Positions 31,658 through 42,520 are shown, counted from the first letter of the stretch. The stretch is 64,000 nucleotides of DNA from Yersinia bercovieri ATCC 43970 (GCF_013282745.1 NZ_CP054044.1:1116001-1180000); one strand, 5' to 3'. The notes: generated by a model from the letters alone, not told the origin. Program-made: numbers and translations.

Positions 31658-32541
31658 CAGTAGTCCGCTGGGCGCAGTGCCAGCCCTCCGGCCAGAATGT
31701 AGGCGGCAGGTAAAGAGGGAAGTGGCGGTTGATACTGGGTAAATGCCGCGAAAGGTGACCAGTGGGTGCTGTTTTCAGGCGGCGGCTCATCCATCGTGCT
31801 GCTGTAGTAGACCCTCATCTGGGCCGTACCCAGTTCGGGATAACGAGTCTGAAGCTGTGCCACCAATGCCGAACGTGATTCTGTTGCATTAGAGTAGTGG
31901 CCTTCCGGCACATCATCATCCGCGTCAATAGCTACCACGCCAAACTCAAACGGCATCTCGCTGGAAGAGACCCACAGCCACTCATTCGCCAGGCGATGAA
32001 TCAGCCAATATGGCCCGGATAACCCTGCCGCTGCCGCCATATAGCGCAAAGCGCAGGGCGTGATATCAATGATATGTGATGGCAAGCCAGCCTGATGTAA
32101 GCAGTTTTGCCATTGCTCTATTTCTGACTGACGGGCCGCAGTAATCAGTAGTTCACTGTCGGATCGGAGGGTAGTGCGATAATCCAGCGCCAACTCCTGA
32201 CTGCTTAGCGGGAATGCCCGGCAAGCCGCCGCATTAATATACCCTGCGCGTTCCGGTTCACGCAGACGCCGGTCTGGTACAGCCATGGCATGTTGCAATA
32301 TCCGCTGGGCGGGCAGTGCAATACGTAATGAAATATGTCTCGGTAATTGCTTGCGCAATAATTTTAGTTTGTCGCTAACGATATCCGGCTGTTGTAAAAT
32401 ACCGTCGCGCAACGAGCCTGCTGGTAAGGAGTGATGCCACCAGTAGCGCAATTGCCAGCCATGGCGACGCCTGACAACCGCCAGGGCGCGTATGGCCTCC
32501 ATTTGAATATCCAGCCCAACCTGCCAATATTGTGTGTACAT
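31657..32541 (-). CDS. hofM: HofM, PilM-like pilus/DNA-uptake protein
   Basis: A 294-residue protein of the PilM/ComA actin-like ATPase family, cytoplasmic partner of HofN. WQVGLDIQMEAIRALAVVRR (about 6-25) and the C-terminal AYILAGGLALRPADY are like family members. The ATP-binding motifs are weak, as in enterobacterial HofM generally. The first ATG of the longer frame (32586) lacks a ribosome site; GGAGG precedes the ATG at 32541. It is divergent from mrcA, with about 120 bases between starts. Confidence 0.83.
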   Translation of the reverse strand: MYTQYWQVGLDIQMEAIRALAVVRRRHGWQLRYWWHHSLPAGSLRDGILQQPDIVSDKLKLLRKQLPRHISLRIALPAQRILQHAMAVPDRRLREPERAGYINAAACRAFPLSSQELALDYRTTLRSDSELLITAARQSEIEQWQNCLHQAGLPSHIIDITPCALRYMAAAAGLSGPYWLIHRLANEWLWVSSSEMPFEFGVVAIDADDDVPEGHYSNATESRSALVAQLQTRYPELGTAQMRVYYSSTMDEPPPENSTHWSPFAAFTQYQPPLPSLPAAYILAGGLALRPADY

Positions 32542-32660
32542 CTTTGTCGACCTCCATGTCGAGAGAGAATAAAAGAACGTATCCATGTTAAGGGCTTGCC
32601 TTTATACTACGGCGCGGTTGTTTATAAACTGCCCAATTGACATTGAATGGGAAATCTCAG

Positions 32661-35216
32661 GTGAAGTTCGTAAAGTATTTTTTGATCCTTACAGTGTGTT
32701 GCATTTTACTGGGAGCAGCTTCGATATTTGGTCTCTACAAATATATTGAGCCTCAGCTACCCGATGTTGCCACACTGAAAGATGTCCGGCTGCAAACACC
32801 AATGTTGGTGTATAGCGCCGAAGGCGAATTGATCGCCCAATACGGTGAAAAACGCCGTATCCCGTTGACACTAAAACAGATCCCACCAGAAATGGTGCAC
32901 GCGTTTATTGCAACGGAAGATAGCCGATTCTATGAGCATCACGGTGTGGACCCGGTGGGTATCCTACGTGCTGCCTCAGTTGCCATGGTTTCTGGGCGCG
33001 CCTCACAAGGGGCAAGTACCATTACCCAACAATTGGCGCGAAACTTTTTCTTAAGCCCAGAGCGGACCTTGATGCGTAAAATCAAGGAAGCATTTCTGGC
33101 TATTCGTATTGAACAGTTATTGAGCAAGGATGAAATTCTTGAGCTGTATCTGAACAAGATTTATCTCGGCTACCGTGCCTATGGTGTCGGGGCGGCAGCA
33201 CAGGTCTATTTCGGTAAAGAAGTCAACGAGTTGACTCTCAGCCAGATGGCGATGATTGCCGGTTTGCCAAAAGCGCCGTCAACCTTCAACCCACTCTATT
33301 CACACGATAGAGCGGTTGCACGCCGAAACGTCGTGCTGTCGCGTATGCTGGATGAGAAGTACATCACCCAAGCACAGTACGATCAGGCGCGCAGTGAAGA
33401 TCTGGTCGCCAACTATCATGCTCCACAAATTGCCTTCTCAGCACCTTATCTGTCTGAAATGGTGCGCCAGGAGATGATTAAACGTTACGGTGAGAATGCG
33501 TATACCGACGGTTATCAGGTCTATACCACCATCACCAGAAAGCTCCAGTTGGCGGCGGTTGACTCGTTACGCGCCAATGTGCTGGCTTATGACATGCGTC
33601 ATGGCTACCGCGGCCCGTCCAATGTGTTGTGGAAGGTGGGTGAAAGTGCGTGGAGTCGTGAGCAGATTATTGATTCGCTGAAAACGTTGCCGGTCTATGG
33701 CCCGCTGCTGCCGGCGGTCGTGACACAAACCAATGCGGAACAAGCCACGGCCCTGCTGGCGGATGGCACTAACGTGACCTTGCCAATGTCCGGTATGCGT
33801 TGGGCGCGTGCATTTAAGTCGGATAACGCTCAGGGGCCGACACCGAAAAAAGTCACAGATGTGGTGCAACCGGGTCAGCAGATTTGGGTCAGAAAAGTCG
33901 AGGATAACTGGTGGCTGGCGCAGGTGCCGGACGTCAATTCAGCCCTGGTTTCTATCGACCCGAATAATGGTGCGATTAAAGCATTGGTGGGGGGTTTTGA
34001 CTTTAACCAAAGTAAATTCAACCGTGCTACCCAAGCGCTGCGTCAGGTGGGTTCGAATATTAAGCCGTTCCTGTATACCGCCGCGATGGATAAAGGGCTG
34101 ACACTGGCAACCATCCTCAACGACTTGCCCATTACCCGTTGGGATGCCGGTGCCGGAACTGACTGGCGGCCAAAAAACTCACCACCCACTTACGATGGCC
34201 CGATTCGTTTGCGCCAAGGTTTAGGTCAGTCAAAAAACGTGGTGATGGTGCGGGCAATGCGCGCAATGGGTGTGGATTATGCCGCTGAATATCTACAACG
34301 TTTTGGCTTCCCGGCACAAAATATTGTGCATTCGGAGTCACTGGCATTGGGTTCAGCTTCGTTCACGCCATTGCAGTTAGTCCGTGGTTACGCGGTGCTG
34401 GCAAATGGCGGTTATTTGGTTGACCCCTATTTCATCACCAAAATCACCGATGATGTCGGTAATGTGCTGTTTGAGACAAAACCCAAAATTGTCTGCCAAG
34501 AGTGTAACTTACCGGTCATTTATGGCGACACTCAACGCTCGGTGGTGCTGTCGGACGATAACATCGAAAATGTCGCGACATCACAAACCAACAGCGCCAG
34601 CAATGTGCCAATGCCGGAGCTGGAACAAGTCACCCCTGCGCAGGCGAAACTCAATAGCGATGAGCAATATGCACCACATGTAATAAGTACCCCGCTGGCG
34701 TTCCTGATCCGTGATGCACTGAACTCCAACATCTTCGGGGAACCTGGCTGGATGGGGACGGGCTGGCGGGCTGGGCGTGATTTGAAACGCAAAGATATTG
34801 GCGGTAAAACCGGTACTACCAATAACTCGAAAGATGCCTGGTTCTCTGGCTATGGCCCGGATACCGTAACATCAGTCTGGATTGGCTTCGATGACCATCG
34901 CCGCGATTTAGGTCGCAGCTCGGCATCAGGTGCAATACCAGACCAGATAGCCGGGGCTGAAGGTGGGGCGAAGACAGCTCAGCCAGCATGGAATGACTTT
35001 ATGAAGGCGGCTCTAGAGGGCTTGCCGGAAAAACCTGTCACACCACCGCCGGGTATCGTCAGCGTAGTGATTGATAAGCAAACCGGTAAGCTCTCTACTG
35101 GCGGGCCAGGTAGCCGCCCAGAGTTCTTTATCGAAGGCACTCAACCTACTGAGTATTCGGTACATGAGGCGGGGACGACACTGATGGATAATGGTCAGAC
35201 CCACGAGTTGTTCTGA
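32661..35216 (+). CDS. mrcA: MrcA, penicillin-binding protein 1A
   Basis: An 851-residue bifunctional class A PBP. An N-terminal membrane anchor (about 5-26) precedes the glycosyltransferase domain (ATEDSRFYEHHGVDPVGILR with catalytic Glu, about 84-103; STITQQLARNFFLS) and a transpeptidase domain with the S-x-x-K serine in RQVGSNIKPFLYTAAM (about 465), SKN in GQSKNVVMVRAM and KTGTT in GGKTGTTNNSKDAWF (about 716). It polymerises and cross-links peptidoglycan. The family N-terminus (KFVKYFLILTVCCILLGA) fixes a GTG start at 32661; the longer frame starts with TTG. Confidence 0.97.
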   Translation: MKFVKYFLILTVCCILLGAASIFGLYKYIEPQLPDVATLKDVRLQTPMLVYSAEGELIAQYGEKRRIPLTLKQIPPEMVHAFIATEDSRFYEHHGVDPVGILRAASVAMVSGRASQGASTITQQLARNFFLSPERTLMRKIKEAFLAIRIEQLLSKDEILELYLNKIYLGYRAYGVGAAAQVYFGKEVNELTLSQMAMIAGLPKAPSTFNPLYSHDRAVARRNVVLSRMLDEKYITQAQYDQARSEDLVANYHAPQIAFSAPYLSEMVRQEMIKRYGENAYTDGYQVYTTITRKLQLAAVDSLRANVLAYDMRHGYRGPSNVLWKVGESAWSREQIIDSLKTLPVYGPLLPAVVTQTNAEQATALLADGTNVTLPMSGMRWARAFKSDNAQGPTPKKVTDVVQPGQQIWVRKVEDNWWLAQVPDVNSALVSIDPNNGAIKALVGGFDFNQSKFNRATQALRQVGSNIKPFLYTAAMDKGLTLATILNDLPITRWDAGAGTDWRPKNSPPTYDGPIRLRQGLGQSKNVVMVRAMRAMGVDYAAEYLQRFGFPAQNIVHSESLALGSASFTPLQLVRGYAVLANGGYLVDPYFITKITDDVGNVLFETKPKIVCQECNLPVIYGDTQRSVVLSDDNIENVATSQTNSASNVPMPELEQVTPAQAKLNSDEQYAPHVISTPLAFLIRDALNSNIFGEPGWMGTGWRAGRDLKRKDIGGKTGTTNNSKDAWFSGYGPDTVTSVWIGFDDHRRDLGRSSASGAIPDQIAGAEGGAKTAQPAWNDFMKAALEGLPEKPVTPPPGIVSVVIDKQTGKLSTGGPGSRPEFFIEGTQPTEYSVHEAGTTLMDNGQTHELF

Positions 35217-35242
35217 CGAAAGAGTCCTGATCGTCACAAATA

Positions 35243-35279
35243 AAAAAGCCGGGAGATCGCAAGATAATCCCGGCTTTTT
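35243..35279. terminator. Bidirectional terminator between mrcA and nudE
   Basis: AAAAAGCCGGGA and TCCCGGCTTTTT form a long perfect stem around a 13-base loop. It has T-runs on both strands and lies between the convergent mrcA and nudE. Confidence 0.92.
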
Positions 35280-35312
35280 ATATGCAGCAACAAATTATTC
35301 GGGTGTCACTGA

Positions 35313-35870
35313 TTAAGCCGTGTCGGCGCGATTAAGGAATGCTTGCGCTAAAAACAGTGCGCTGACATTACGGGCCTCACAGAAATCAGGTTCGTCGAGC
35401 AGCGCCATCATATTGGCAATCGGCCAACGTACTTGTGGCAAAGGTTCCGGCTCATCACCCTCCAAACTTTGCGGGTAGAGGTTATGGGCGACCACAATAT
35501 TCATTTTGCTAGAGAAATAGGAAGGTGCCATCGTCAGCTTAGTGAGATAATCAAAACGCTCAGCACCAAAGCCCACCTCCTCCATTAGCTCGCGATTCGC
35601 GGCCTCCAGCACCCCCTCCCCAGGATCAATCAGCCCCTTAGGAAAGCCCAACTCATACTCTTCAATACCGACTGCATACTCGCGAATCAGCAACAAGTCA
35701 TCGCCGATAATCGGCACAATCATCACGGCTTCACGATTGGATGGGCGCATACGTTCATAAACACGTTGCACGCCATTGCTGAATGCCAAATCCACCGCTT
35801 CGACAGTAAACAAGCGGGAGCGGGCAACCGTTTCTATTTTAAGAATTTTAGGTTTTTGCAGGTGTTTCAT
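35313..35870 (-). CDS. nudE: NudE, ADP compounds hydrolase (Nudix)
   Basis: A 185-residue Nudix hydrolase. The Nudix box GLIDPGEGVLEAANRELMEE with following VG (about 84-105) carries the metal-binding RE-x-x-EE. It cleaves ADP-ribose, Ap3A and NADH-type compounds. The frame opens with MSFKFGAI, but the ATG at 35870 after GGGGC gives the family N-terminus (MKHLQKPKILKIETVARSRLF). The neighbour igaA is divergent. Confidence 0.94.
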   Translation of the reverse strand: MKHLQKPKILKIETVARSRLFTVEAVDLAFSNGVQRVYERMRPSNREAVMIVPIIGDDLLLIREYAVGIEEYELGFPKGLIDPGEGVLEAANRELMEEVGFGAERFDYLTKLTMAPSYFSSKMNIVVAHNLYPQSLEGDEPEPLPQVRWPIANMMALLDEPDFCEARNVSALFLAQAFLNRADTA

Positions 35871-36372
35871 GATAGCCCCAAATTTAAAACTCACTGCCGA
35901 TCGGACTCACACTGGGATAATCTGGGTCTTATTATGGTGATTTAATCAGCCATTTGCTGCCCACCGCGATTAACCTGATACTTTGTACTGGAATTTATTA
36001 GAACTTGATCACATTGTGCGTTAGTGAGAACCTTTATCGCAATGTCAGTTAGATATAATTTATCTGTTTTTAACATGAAGGCGAGTTTAGTCAAGATTCA
36101 ATCGGTGGAATCTCACCCAATCCCCACTCAATGCACGTTAAAAATTGTGTTTGAAAATAGGATTATGCTGATATTACCGATGTTTTAACCTTGCTATCCT
36201 TATCAGTCTACGAGCAGTTTAAGAGCACTGTATTAGTTATTTTGATGAATGATAGCGAATGTCATGCTAATTCACTGAATGACTCTGCTATACGCCTCTG
36301 CACTGTATTTACGCATAATATGCATTCTTTCATAGAGTTGACGTAAGTCAGAGGCGCTCGGATGGGGATGGG
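35871..36372. promoter_or_regulatory. nudE/igaA divergent intergenic region
   Basis: About 500 AT-rich bases with the divergent promoters of nudE and igaA. I see no convincing reading frame, strong dyad or recognisable operator. AT-rich stretches near 35985-36070 and 36160-36260 could hold promoters. Confidence 0.45.
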
Positions 36373-38520
36373 ATGAGCACAATAGTTTTAATATTGGCCT
36401 TACTGTTGACCAGTCTGATCGCAGTAGGCTTGCTGTGGTGGTTTAAATTCCGCCATAGCCCGCGTATAGCTGCAACACTGCCATTCGTGAAACCCACTCA
36501 TCGCCTACTGACGCCGGAAGAGCGGGTTAACATTGAGAATTATCTGCTTGGCCAGCACGAAAATTCTGGTCTCAAAAACCTGTCAGCCTTTGATCCCAAC
36601 ACCCTAATCAACCGTGATCTGTCGCCAGAAAAACTCGTTCTAACGCCCCAAAGCGAAAAGGTCTATTCGGTTACCCGCGCCATTACCCGCTATGGCGTGG
36701 CGAGTGACGAACCCAATAAATGGCGCTATTACCTTGATTCGATTGAAGTCCATCTGCCCTCGTCGTGGGAGCAATACATCACTCAGGATAATGACGTAGA
36801 ACTTATCCAAACCCAGAGCATTCCTTTGGTGATCTCCCTCAATGGTCACACGCTGAAAAATCATCAGCCGGAGATCAGCTATCAGCCTATATCGCCGTCC
36901 AGCGCGCAAAATGCCTCGATTCGCAAAGCAGACAGTGAACACATTGAGCTGCTGAATATCCGTAAGGAAACAGCAGAAGAGTATGCTCTACATAGCGCGA
37001 ATGATTTAAAAGAAGCCGTGGCCATTTGTCTGGCGCTGCTCCTGCTGTTTTTCGCTCTGATAGGCCCCGCGGTAACTCTTCCTTGGCTAGTCATTGTCGC
37101 CGCGACATTAACTGGCTGGGCATGCTGGAATATGTTCCGCCCGCTGTCTGAAAAAGATTTACGTGAAGTCCATTGTTTGAGTGGCACGCCAAAGCGCTGG
37201 GGGCTGTTTGGTGAATCGAATCAGGGGCAGATGAGTAACATCTCCCTCGGGGTTGTCGATCTGATCTATCCGGCCCATTGGGGGCCATATTTTGCCCATG
37301 ATCTGGGTAAAAAAACCAATATTGATATCTACCTCAATCGTCAGGTTATCCGCCAGGGGCGTTTTTTATCCCTGCACGATGAGATGAAACACTTCCCATT
37401 GCAGCGCTGGGGGAAGAACCTGACGCTGATTGCCGGCTCCCTACTGGTGATGACCCTGTTACTGATCTACGTCCCCCTCAGCTTGCCACTGAAATTGAGT
37501 GTTGCCTGGTTGCAAGGTGCGCAAAGCCAGCAGGTAACCAGTATCGAAGCCTTAGAAAAAATGCCACTGCGCATCGGCGATATGTTGAAAGCGCAGGGGA
37601 CAGGGATGTGTTATGTCCCGCCGAATACGCAAAATCCGCACAGTTTTGTGTTTACGCCGTTTGATTGTTCCGGCATCTATTGGAATAGCGCCGCCCCCCT
37701 GCCGCTCCCTGAATCTGACACGATTGAAAAAGCCGCGTCACTGATGGCGACTGTCAATCAGCAGTTGCATCCACAGGGCAGTGATGCCAACGTCAACCCG
37801 CAGTTAGCAACCGCGATTGAGAAATCTGGCATGATTTTGCTGAATGATTTTGCGGATATCGTATTAAAAACGCAGGCATTATGTGGTGCTGATAGTGATT
37901 GTATTCGTCTAAAGAATGCTTTGGTGAATTTAGGCAATGCCAAGAATTGGCCGGGGCTGGTCAAACGTGCGCAATCTGGCACCTTAAAAGGCATGAATGT
38001 GCTGTTACGCCCCGTCAGTGCTGATACTCTAGAAAATCTGGTTAAGACCGCCACCTCATCCTTTGTTTACCGTGAAACACATCTGGCGACTGAAGCATTA
38101 AACAGCCCACCGCCGGGCGGCTTCCTGATCACCAGCGATGAAGGTAAGCAGTTAGTGAATCACCCAGCACCCGCCGTGCCACTATTTGATTACAGCGCGC
38201 TGGAACAGTGGCGGGAGTTGCAGCGGCTCTCTGGGTTACTGCTCAATACCCCGTTTAAGGCCGAAGGCATCATTACCAATATCACTGTCGACGCCAATGG
38301 CACCCGCCATATTGCGCTGCACAGCGAGCCGGACATTATGACACTCAGCCGCTATCTGGGCACCTGTCTGCTGCTGCTGGCACTGATTATCTGCTTAGTG
38401 GTGAATACCACTTTACTCATTCAGCGAATACTGCAAAACCGCAGCCGCATGGATAATATTCAGCGCTATTATGATAACTGCTTTAACCAAACCCTCACTC
38501 CAACCGCTCTCCTGCGTTAG
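36373..38520 (+). CDS. igaA: IgaA (YrfF), inner-membrane repressor of the Rcs phosphorelay
   Basis: A 715-residue polytopic inner-membrane protein. Hydrophobic segments are seen at about 3-24, 215-253 (AICLALLLLFFALIGPAVTLPWLVIVAATL region, in pieces), 350-375 and 655-680, with two cytoplasmic regions and a large periplasmic domain (about 380-650) containing several Cys (CYVP, DCSG, LCGADSDC). IgaA holds the Rcs system inactive by contacting RcsD and is usually essential when Rcs is intact. Length agrees with the family (about 710). Confidence 0.94.
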   Translation: MSTIVLILALLLTSLIAVGLLWWFKFRHSPRIAATLPFVKPTHRLLTPEERVNIENYLLGQHENSGLKNLSAFDPNTLINRDLSPEKLVLTPQSEKVYSVTRAITRYGVASDEPNKWRYYLDSIEVHLPSSWEQYITQDNDVELIQTQSIPLVISLNGHTLKNHQPEISYQPISPSSAQNASIRKADSEHIELLNIRKETAEEYALHSANDLKEAVAICLALLLLFFALIGPAVTLPWLVIVAATLTGWACWNMFRPLSEKDLREVHCLSGTPKRWGLFGESNQGQMSNISLGVVDLIYPAHWGPYFAHDLGKKTNIDIYLNRQVIRQGRFLSLHDEMKHFPLQRWGKNLTLIAGSLLVMTLLLIYVPLSLPLKLSVAWLQGAQSQQVTSIEALEKMPLRIGDMLKAQGTGMCYVPPNTQNPHSFVFTPFDCSGIYWNSAAPLPLPESDTIEKAASLMATVNQQLHPQGSDANVNPQLATAIEKSGMILLNDFADIVLKTQALCGADSDCIRLKNALVNLGNAKNWPGLVKRAQSGTLKGMNVLLRPVSADTLENLVKTATSSFVYRETHLATEALNSPPPGGFLITSDEGKQLVNHPAPAVPLFDYSALEQWRELQRLSGLLLNTPFKAEGIITNITVDANGTRHIALHSEPDIMTLSRYLGTCLLLLALIICLVVNTTLLIQRILQNRSRMDNIQRYYDNCFNQTLTPTALLR

Positions 38521-38578
38521 CCCTTTTTCGTCTATTACGCGTATAATTTATCACCACTGTGGTGATCGTGGAGTCTTT

Positions 38579-39259
38579 ATGCCCCCTGAACTTAATTGGC
38601 AAGAAATTGATACTGTGCTGCTCGACATGGATGGCACCCTACTGGATTTGGAGTTCGATAGCCATTTCTGGCTAAAGCAGGTGCCGGAGAGACTCAGCCA
38701 ACACCGAGGAATTCCGCTGGCGTCAGCGCACAAAATTATTCACGATGAATATCTGGCGGTGCAGCACACCTTAAATTGGTATTGCTTCGATTACTGGAGT
38801 GAACGGCTGGATTTAGATATTTACGCCATGACCACTGAGGCGGGTAGCCGCGTCCGGCTGCGTCAGGATACCGAGCCGTTTTTATCCAGTTTGCGGGAGC
38901 GCGGTTTGCAAACAATTTTGCTCACCAATGCCCATCCACACAGCCTCGCGGTAAAAATTGAGCATACCGCGCTGGATCAGCACCTTGATTTATTACTTTC
39001 CACCCATACATTTGGATATCCGAAAGAAGATCAACGGCTGTGGCAAGCTGTCGCGCAGCATACCGGGTTGGTTCCGGCCAGAACCCTCTTTGTCGATGAC
39101 AGTGAAGCCATTTTGGATGCCGCGCACACTTTTGGTATTCGCTACTGTTTGGGGATAGAGAACCCAGACTCCAGCTGTGCTGACAAAATTTTTCACCGCC
39201 ACCCGGCAATCAATGACTACCGTAAGCTATTGCCCGCATTAAAGTTACGATGTGAATAG
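38579..39259 (+). CDS. yrfG: YrfG, GMP/IMP nucleotidase (HAD family)
   Basis: A 226-residue HAD hydrolase. Motif I DTVLLDMDGTLLDLEFD (about 12-28), motif II TILLTNAHPHSLAVK and motif IV TLFVDDSEAILDAAHTFG are visible. E. coli YrfG dephosphorylates GMP and IMP. The reading frame is open back into igaA, but GGAG precedes the ATG at 38579, where the family starts. It lies 58 bases after igaA, probably cotranscribed, and is followed by hslR. Confidence 0.93.
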   Translation: MPPELNWQEIDTVLLDMDGTLLDLEFDSHFWLKQVPERLSQHRGIPLASAHKIIHDEYLAVQHTLNWYCFDYWSERLDLDIYAMTTEAGSRVRLRQDTEPFLSSLRERGLQTILLTNAHPHSLAVKIEHTALDQHLDLLLSTHTFGYPKEDQRLWQAVAQHTGLVPARTLFVDDSEAILDAAHTFGIRYCLGIENPDSSCADKIFHRHPAINDYRKLLPALKLRCE

Positions 39260-39318
39260 TGTGGCGTGATGGGCAATAGTGACGCAAAGAGTCAATCAGC
39301 CCAATGGCAGGAGTATTC

Positions 39319-39726
39319 ATGAAGGATAAGAGAGCCGCGGACGAATCGATTCGACTGGATAAGTGGCTATGGGCGGCCCGGTTTTATAAAACCAGAGCCA
39401 TCGCTCGTGACATGGTGGATGGCGGTAAAGTCCATTACAACGGCCAGCGCGGGAAACCCAGCAAGCTGGTTGAACTCAATGCTGAAATTCGTCTGCGTCA
39501 GGGCAATGACGAGCGCACGGTACGGGTGTTGGCGTTACAAGGTCAGCGCCGTGGTGCTAGCGAAGCGCAGGCCATGTATGAAGAGACCGAGGCCAGTATC
39601 GTCAACCGCGAGAAAGTAGCGCAAGCGCGCAAACTGAATGCCCTGACCATGCCACACCCAGATAGGCGACCGGATAAAAAAGAGCGTCGCGACCTAATCA
39701 AATTTAAACAAGGCGAGCCTGAGTAA
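39319..39726 (+). CDS. hslR: HslR (Hsp15), heat-shock ribosome-recycling protein
   Basis: A 135-residue S4-domain RNA-binding protein: RLDKWLWAARFYKTRAIARD (about 10-29) and VHYNGQRGKPSKLVEL form the S4 fold; a basic C-terminus follows (PHPDRRPDKKERRDLIKFK). Hsp15 binds free 50S subunits carrying stuck nascent chains. The first in-frame ATG (39304) overlaps the ribosome site; AGGAG-TATTC precedes the ATG at 39319. It lies just before hslO, as in E. coli. Confidence 0.96.
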   Translation: MKDKRAADESIRLDKWLWAARFYKTRAIARDMVDGGKVHYNGQRGKPSKLVELNAEIRLRQGNDERTVRVLALQGQRRGASEAQAMYEETEASIVNREKVAQARKLNALTMPHPDRRPDKKERRDLIKFKQGEPE

Positions 39727-39757
39727 ACCCAAACGGCGGCCTAAATGAGAGAACCCT

Positions 39758-40639
39758 ATGTCTAATCATGACCAATTACACCGCTATCTGTTTACTAACC
39801 ATGCTGTGCGCGGTGAGCTGGTTTCAGTCAATGAAACCTACCAGCAGGTATTAGCCAATCACGATTACCCTCCTGCGGTAAAAAAACTGCTGGGTGAAAT
39901 GTTGGTCGCGACCAGCTTGCTGACCGCCACCCTGAAATTTGATGGTGATATCACCGTGCAATTGCAGAGTACCGATGGCCCCCTGACACTGGCGGTAATT
40001 AACGGGAATAACCAGCAAGAGATGCGCGGTGTCGCCCGTTTCAAAGGCGAAATCAGTGATGAAAGCACACTAAAAGAGATGGTCGGCAACGGCTATCTGG
40101 TGATCACCATTACGCCAGCAAAAGGTGAGCGCTATCAGGGCGTGGTGGCACTGGAAGGCGAGACCATCGGCGCTTGCCTCGAAAGTTACTTTATGCAATC
40201 TGAACAGCTCCCGACTCGCCTATTTATCCGTACCGGCGAAGTGGAAGGTAAAGCGGCGGCGGGCGGTATGCTGCTGCAAGTTATGCCTGCGCAAGAGCGC
40301 AATGAAGATGAGTTTGATCATCTGGCACAACTGACCACCACCATCAAAGCCGAGGAGTTATTCACTCTGCCGGCCAATGAGGTGCTGTATCGTTTATACC
40401 ATCAGGAGGAAGTGACGCTTTATGAGCCACAAAACGTGAGTTTCCGCTGCACCTGCTCGCGCGAACGTTGTGCGGATGCATTAGTCACGTTATCGGAAGA
40501 TGACATCAAAGAGATGCTGGAGCAGGACGGCAATATTGATATGCACTGCGAGTATTGCGGCAATCACTACCTTTTTGATGCGGTAGATATCGCCTCAATC
40601 AAGAGCGGCAATAGTGCATCTTCTGAACAAATTCATTAA
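39758..40639 (+). CDS. hslO: HslO (Hsp33), redox-activated chaperone
   Basis: A 293-residue holdase chaperone. The C-terminal zinc/redox switch has CTC (in [10 protein letters not shown]) and CEYC (in [11 protein letters not shown]), the C-x-C and C-x-x-C pairs that form disulfides on oxidation. The N-terminal domain ([19 protein letters not shown]) is typical. It protects proteins against oxidative and heat unfolding. It follows hslR by 31 bases. Confidence 0.97.
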   Translation: MSNHDQLHRYLFTNHAVRGELVSVNETYQQVLANHDYPPAVKKLLGEMLVATSLLTATLKFDGDITVQLQSTDGPLTLAVINGNNQQEMRGVARFKGEISDESTLKEMVGNGYLVITITPAKGERYQGVVALEGETIGACLESYFMQSEQLPTRLFIRTGEVEGKAAAGGMLLQVMPAQERNEDEFDHLAQLTTTIKAEELFTLPANEVLYRLYHQEEVTLYEPQNVSFRCTCSRERCADALVTLSEDDIKEMLEQDGNIDMHCEYCGNHYLFDAVDIASIKSGNSASSEQIH

Positions 40640-40834
40640 TTATTGTAATATTTAGCTGGGTGCTGACTCGTGCCCAGCGCTTCTGCCGTTTCATACTTGC
40701 GACAATCCGTGTTCTATCTCTCATAACCTAGCGAAAAATAGGTCATATGTTGAAATATTTGAACGCTATCGCTGTTAATCAGGGATGAGGATTTACAATC
40801 GCTGGTAGAAAATTGACGATCCAGGAGTTATGAC

Positions 40835-42454
40835 ATGAGTGTTAAAGGAATTACCCCGCAGGAGCTCGCCGCCTATGGCATCCATAACGTCAGCGAGATT
40901 GTTTACAACCCAAGCTATGATTTACTGTTCCAAGAAGAGACCAAACCCACGCTGGAAGGATACGAGCGCGGAACCCTCACCACCACAGGAGCAATAGCGG
41001 TCGATACCGGCATCTTTACCGGGCGCTCGCCAAAAGATAAATATATTGTCCGCGATGCTATTACACAGGACACCGTGTGGTGGGCCGATCAGGGCAAAGG
41101 TAAAAACGATAATAAGCCGCTGAGCCAAGAGACTTGGAGCCACCTGAAAGGGCTGGTCACCGAGCAACTCTCTGGCAAGCGCCTGTTTGTTGTTGATACC
41201 TTCTGCGGGGCTAATGCCGACAGTCGCTTGCAAGTTCGCTTTGTCACTGAAGTGGCCTGGCAGGCGCATTTCGTCAAAAACATGTTTATCCGCCCGACAG
41301 ACGAAGAGCTGGCCGATTTCGAGCCTGATTTTATCGTCATGAATGGCGCTAAATGCACTAACCCGAACTGGAAAGAGCAGGGCCTGAACTCCGAGAACTT
41401 TGTTGCCTTTAACCTGACGGAACGTATGCAGCTGATTGGCGGCACATGGTACGGCGGTGAAATGAAGAAAGGTATGTTCTCGATGATGAACTACCTGCTG
41501 CCACTGAAGGGCATTGCTTCCATGCACTGCTCGGCCAACGTCGGTGAAAAAGGCGATGTCGCTATCTTCTTCGGCCTGTCCGGCACCGGTAAAACCACGC
41601 TATCTACCGACCCGAAACGTAAGTTGATCGGCGATGACGAACACGGCTGGGACGATGACGGCGTCTTTAACTTTGAAGGTGGCTGCTACGCGAAAACCAT
41701 CAAGTTATCCGAAGAAGCTGAGCCAGATATTTACCACGCCATTAGACGCGATGCTCTGCTAGAAAACGTGGTGGTGCTGCCAGATGGCACTGTTGACTTC
41801 AATGACAGCTCCAAAACTGAAAACACTCGTGTTTCTTACCCGATCTACCACATCGAAAACATCGTTAAGCCAGTTTCCAAAGCGGGCCATGCCACTAAGG
41901 TCATCTTCCTGACTGCCGATGCCTTTGGCGTATTGCCGCCAGTATCACGTCTGACCGCAAATCAAACCCAGTATCACTTCCTCTCTGGCTTTACCGCTAA
42001 GCTGGCCGGTACTGAGCGCGGTGTCACCGAGCCGACCCCAACCTTCTCCGCCTGTTTTGGTGCAGCTTTCTTATCGCTGCATCCAACGCAATATGCTGAA
42101 GTGCTGGTTAAACGTATGCAGGCAGTGGGCGCACAGGCCTATCTGGTCAACACCGGCTGGAATGGGACCGGCAAACGTATCTCCATCAAGGATACCCGCG
42201 CCATCATTGATGCCATCCTGAACGGCGAAATTGACAAGGCAGAAACCTTCACCCTGCCAATCTTCGATCTGGCGGTGCCAATGGCATTACCGGGTGTGGA
42301 TCCCGCCATTCTCGATCCACGTGACACTTACGCGGATATCGCGCAATGGCAGGAGAAAGCGGAAGATTTAGCGAGACGTTTCACCACCAACTTTGATAAA
42401 TATACCGATACCCCAGCAGGGGCAGCGTTGATGAGCGCAGGGCCGAAGATCTAG
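40835..42454 (+). CDS. pckA: PckA, phosphoenolpyruvate carboxykinase (ATP)
   Basis: A 539-residue enzyme converting oxaloacetate to PEP, the first step of gluconeogenesis. The P-loop [20 protein letters not shown] (about 248-267), metal site [21 protein letters not shown] and substrate site [12 protein letters not shown] (about 61-72) are present. A strong terminator follows. In E. coli pckA converges directly with envZ; here a 5-kb AT-rich insert separates them. Confidence 0.98.
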   Translation: MSVKGITPQELAAYGIHNVSEIVYNPSYDLLFQEETKPTLEGYERGTLTTTGAIAVDTGIFTGRSPKDKYIVRDAITQDTVWWADQGKGKNDNKPLSQETWSHLKGLVTEQLSGKRLFVVDTFCGANADSRLQVRFVTEVAWQAHFVKNMFIRPTDEELADFEPDFIVMNGAKCTNPNWKEQGLNSENFVAFNLTERMQLIGGTWYGGEMKKGMFSMMNYLLPLKGIASMHCSANVGEKGDVAIFFGLSGTGKTTLSTDPKRKLIGDDEHGWDDDGVFNFEGGCYAKTIKLSEEAEPDIYHAIRRDALLENVVVLPDGTVDFNDSSKTENTRVSYPIYHIENIVKPVSKAGHATKVIFLTADAFGVLPPVSRLTANQTQYHFLSGFTAKLAGTERGVTEPTPTFSACFGAAFLSLHPTQYAEVLVKRMQAVGAQAYLVNTGWNGTGKRISIKDTRAIIDAILNGEIDKAETFTLPIFDLAVPMALPGVDPAILDPRDTYADIAQWQEKAEDLARRFTTNFDKYTDTPAGAALMSAGPKI

Positions 42455-42484
42455 CATTAATAAAATAGTTAAGTCGTTTATGCG

Positions 42485-42520
42485 AACAATGGCGACCTAC
42501 AAAAGTCGCCATTGTTTTTT
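42485..42520 (+). terminator. Rho-independent terminator of pckA
   Basis: AACAATGGCGAC / GTCGCCATTGTT is a perfect 12-bp stem with an 8-base loop and a run of six T, starting 31 bases after the pckA stop. Confidence 0.93.
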
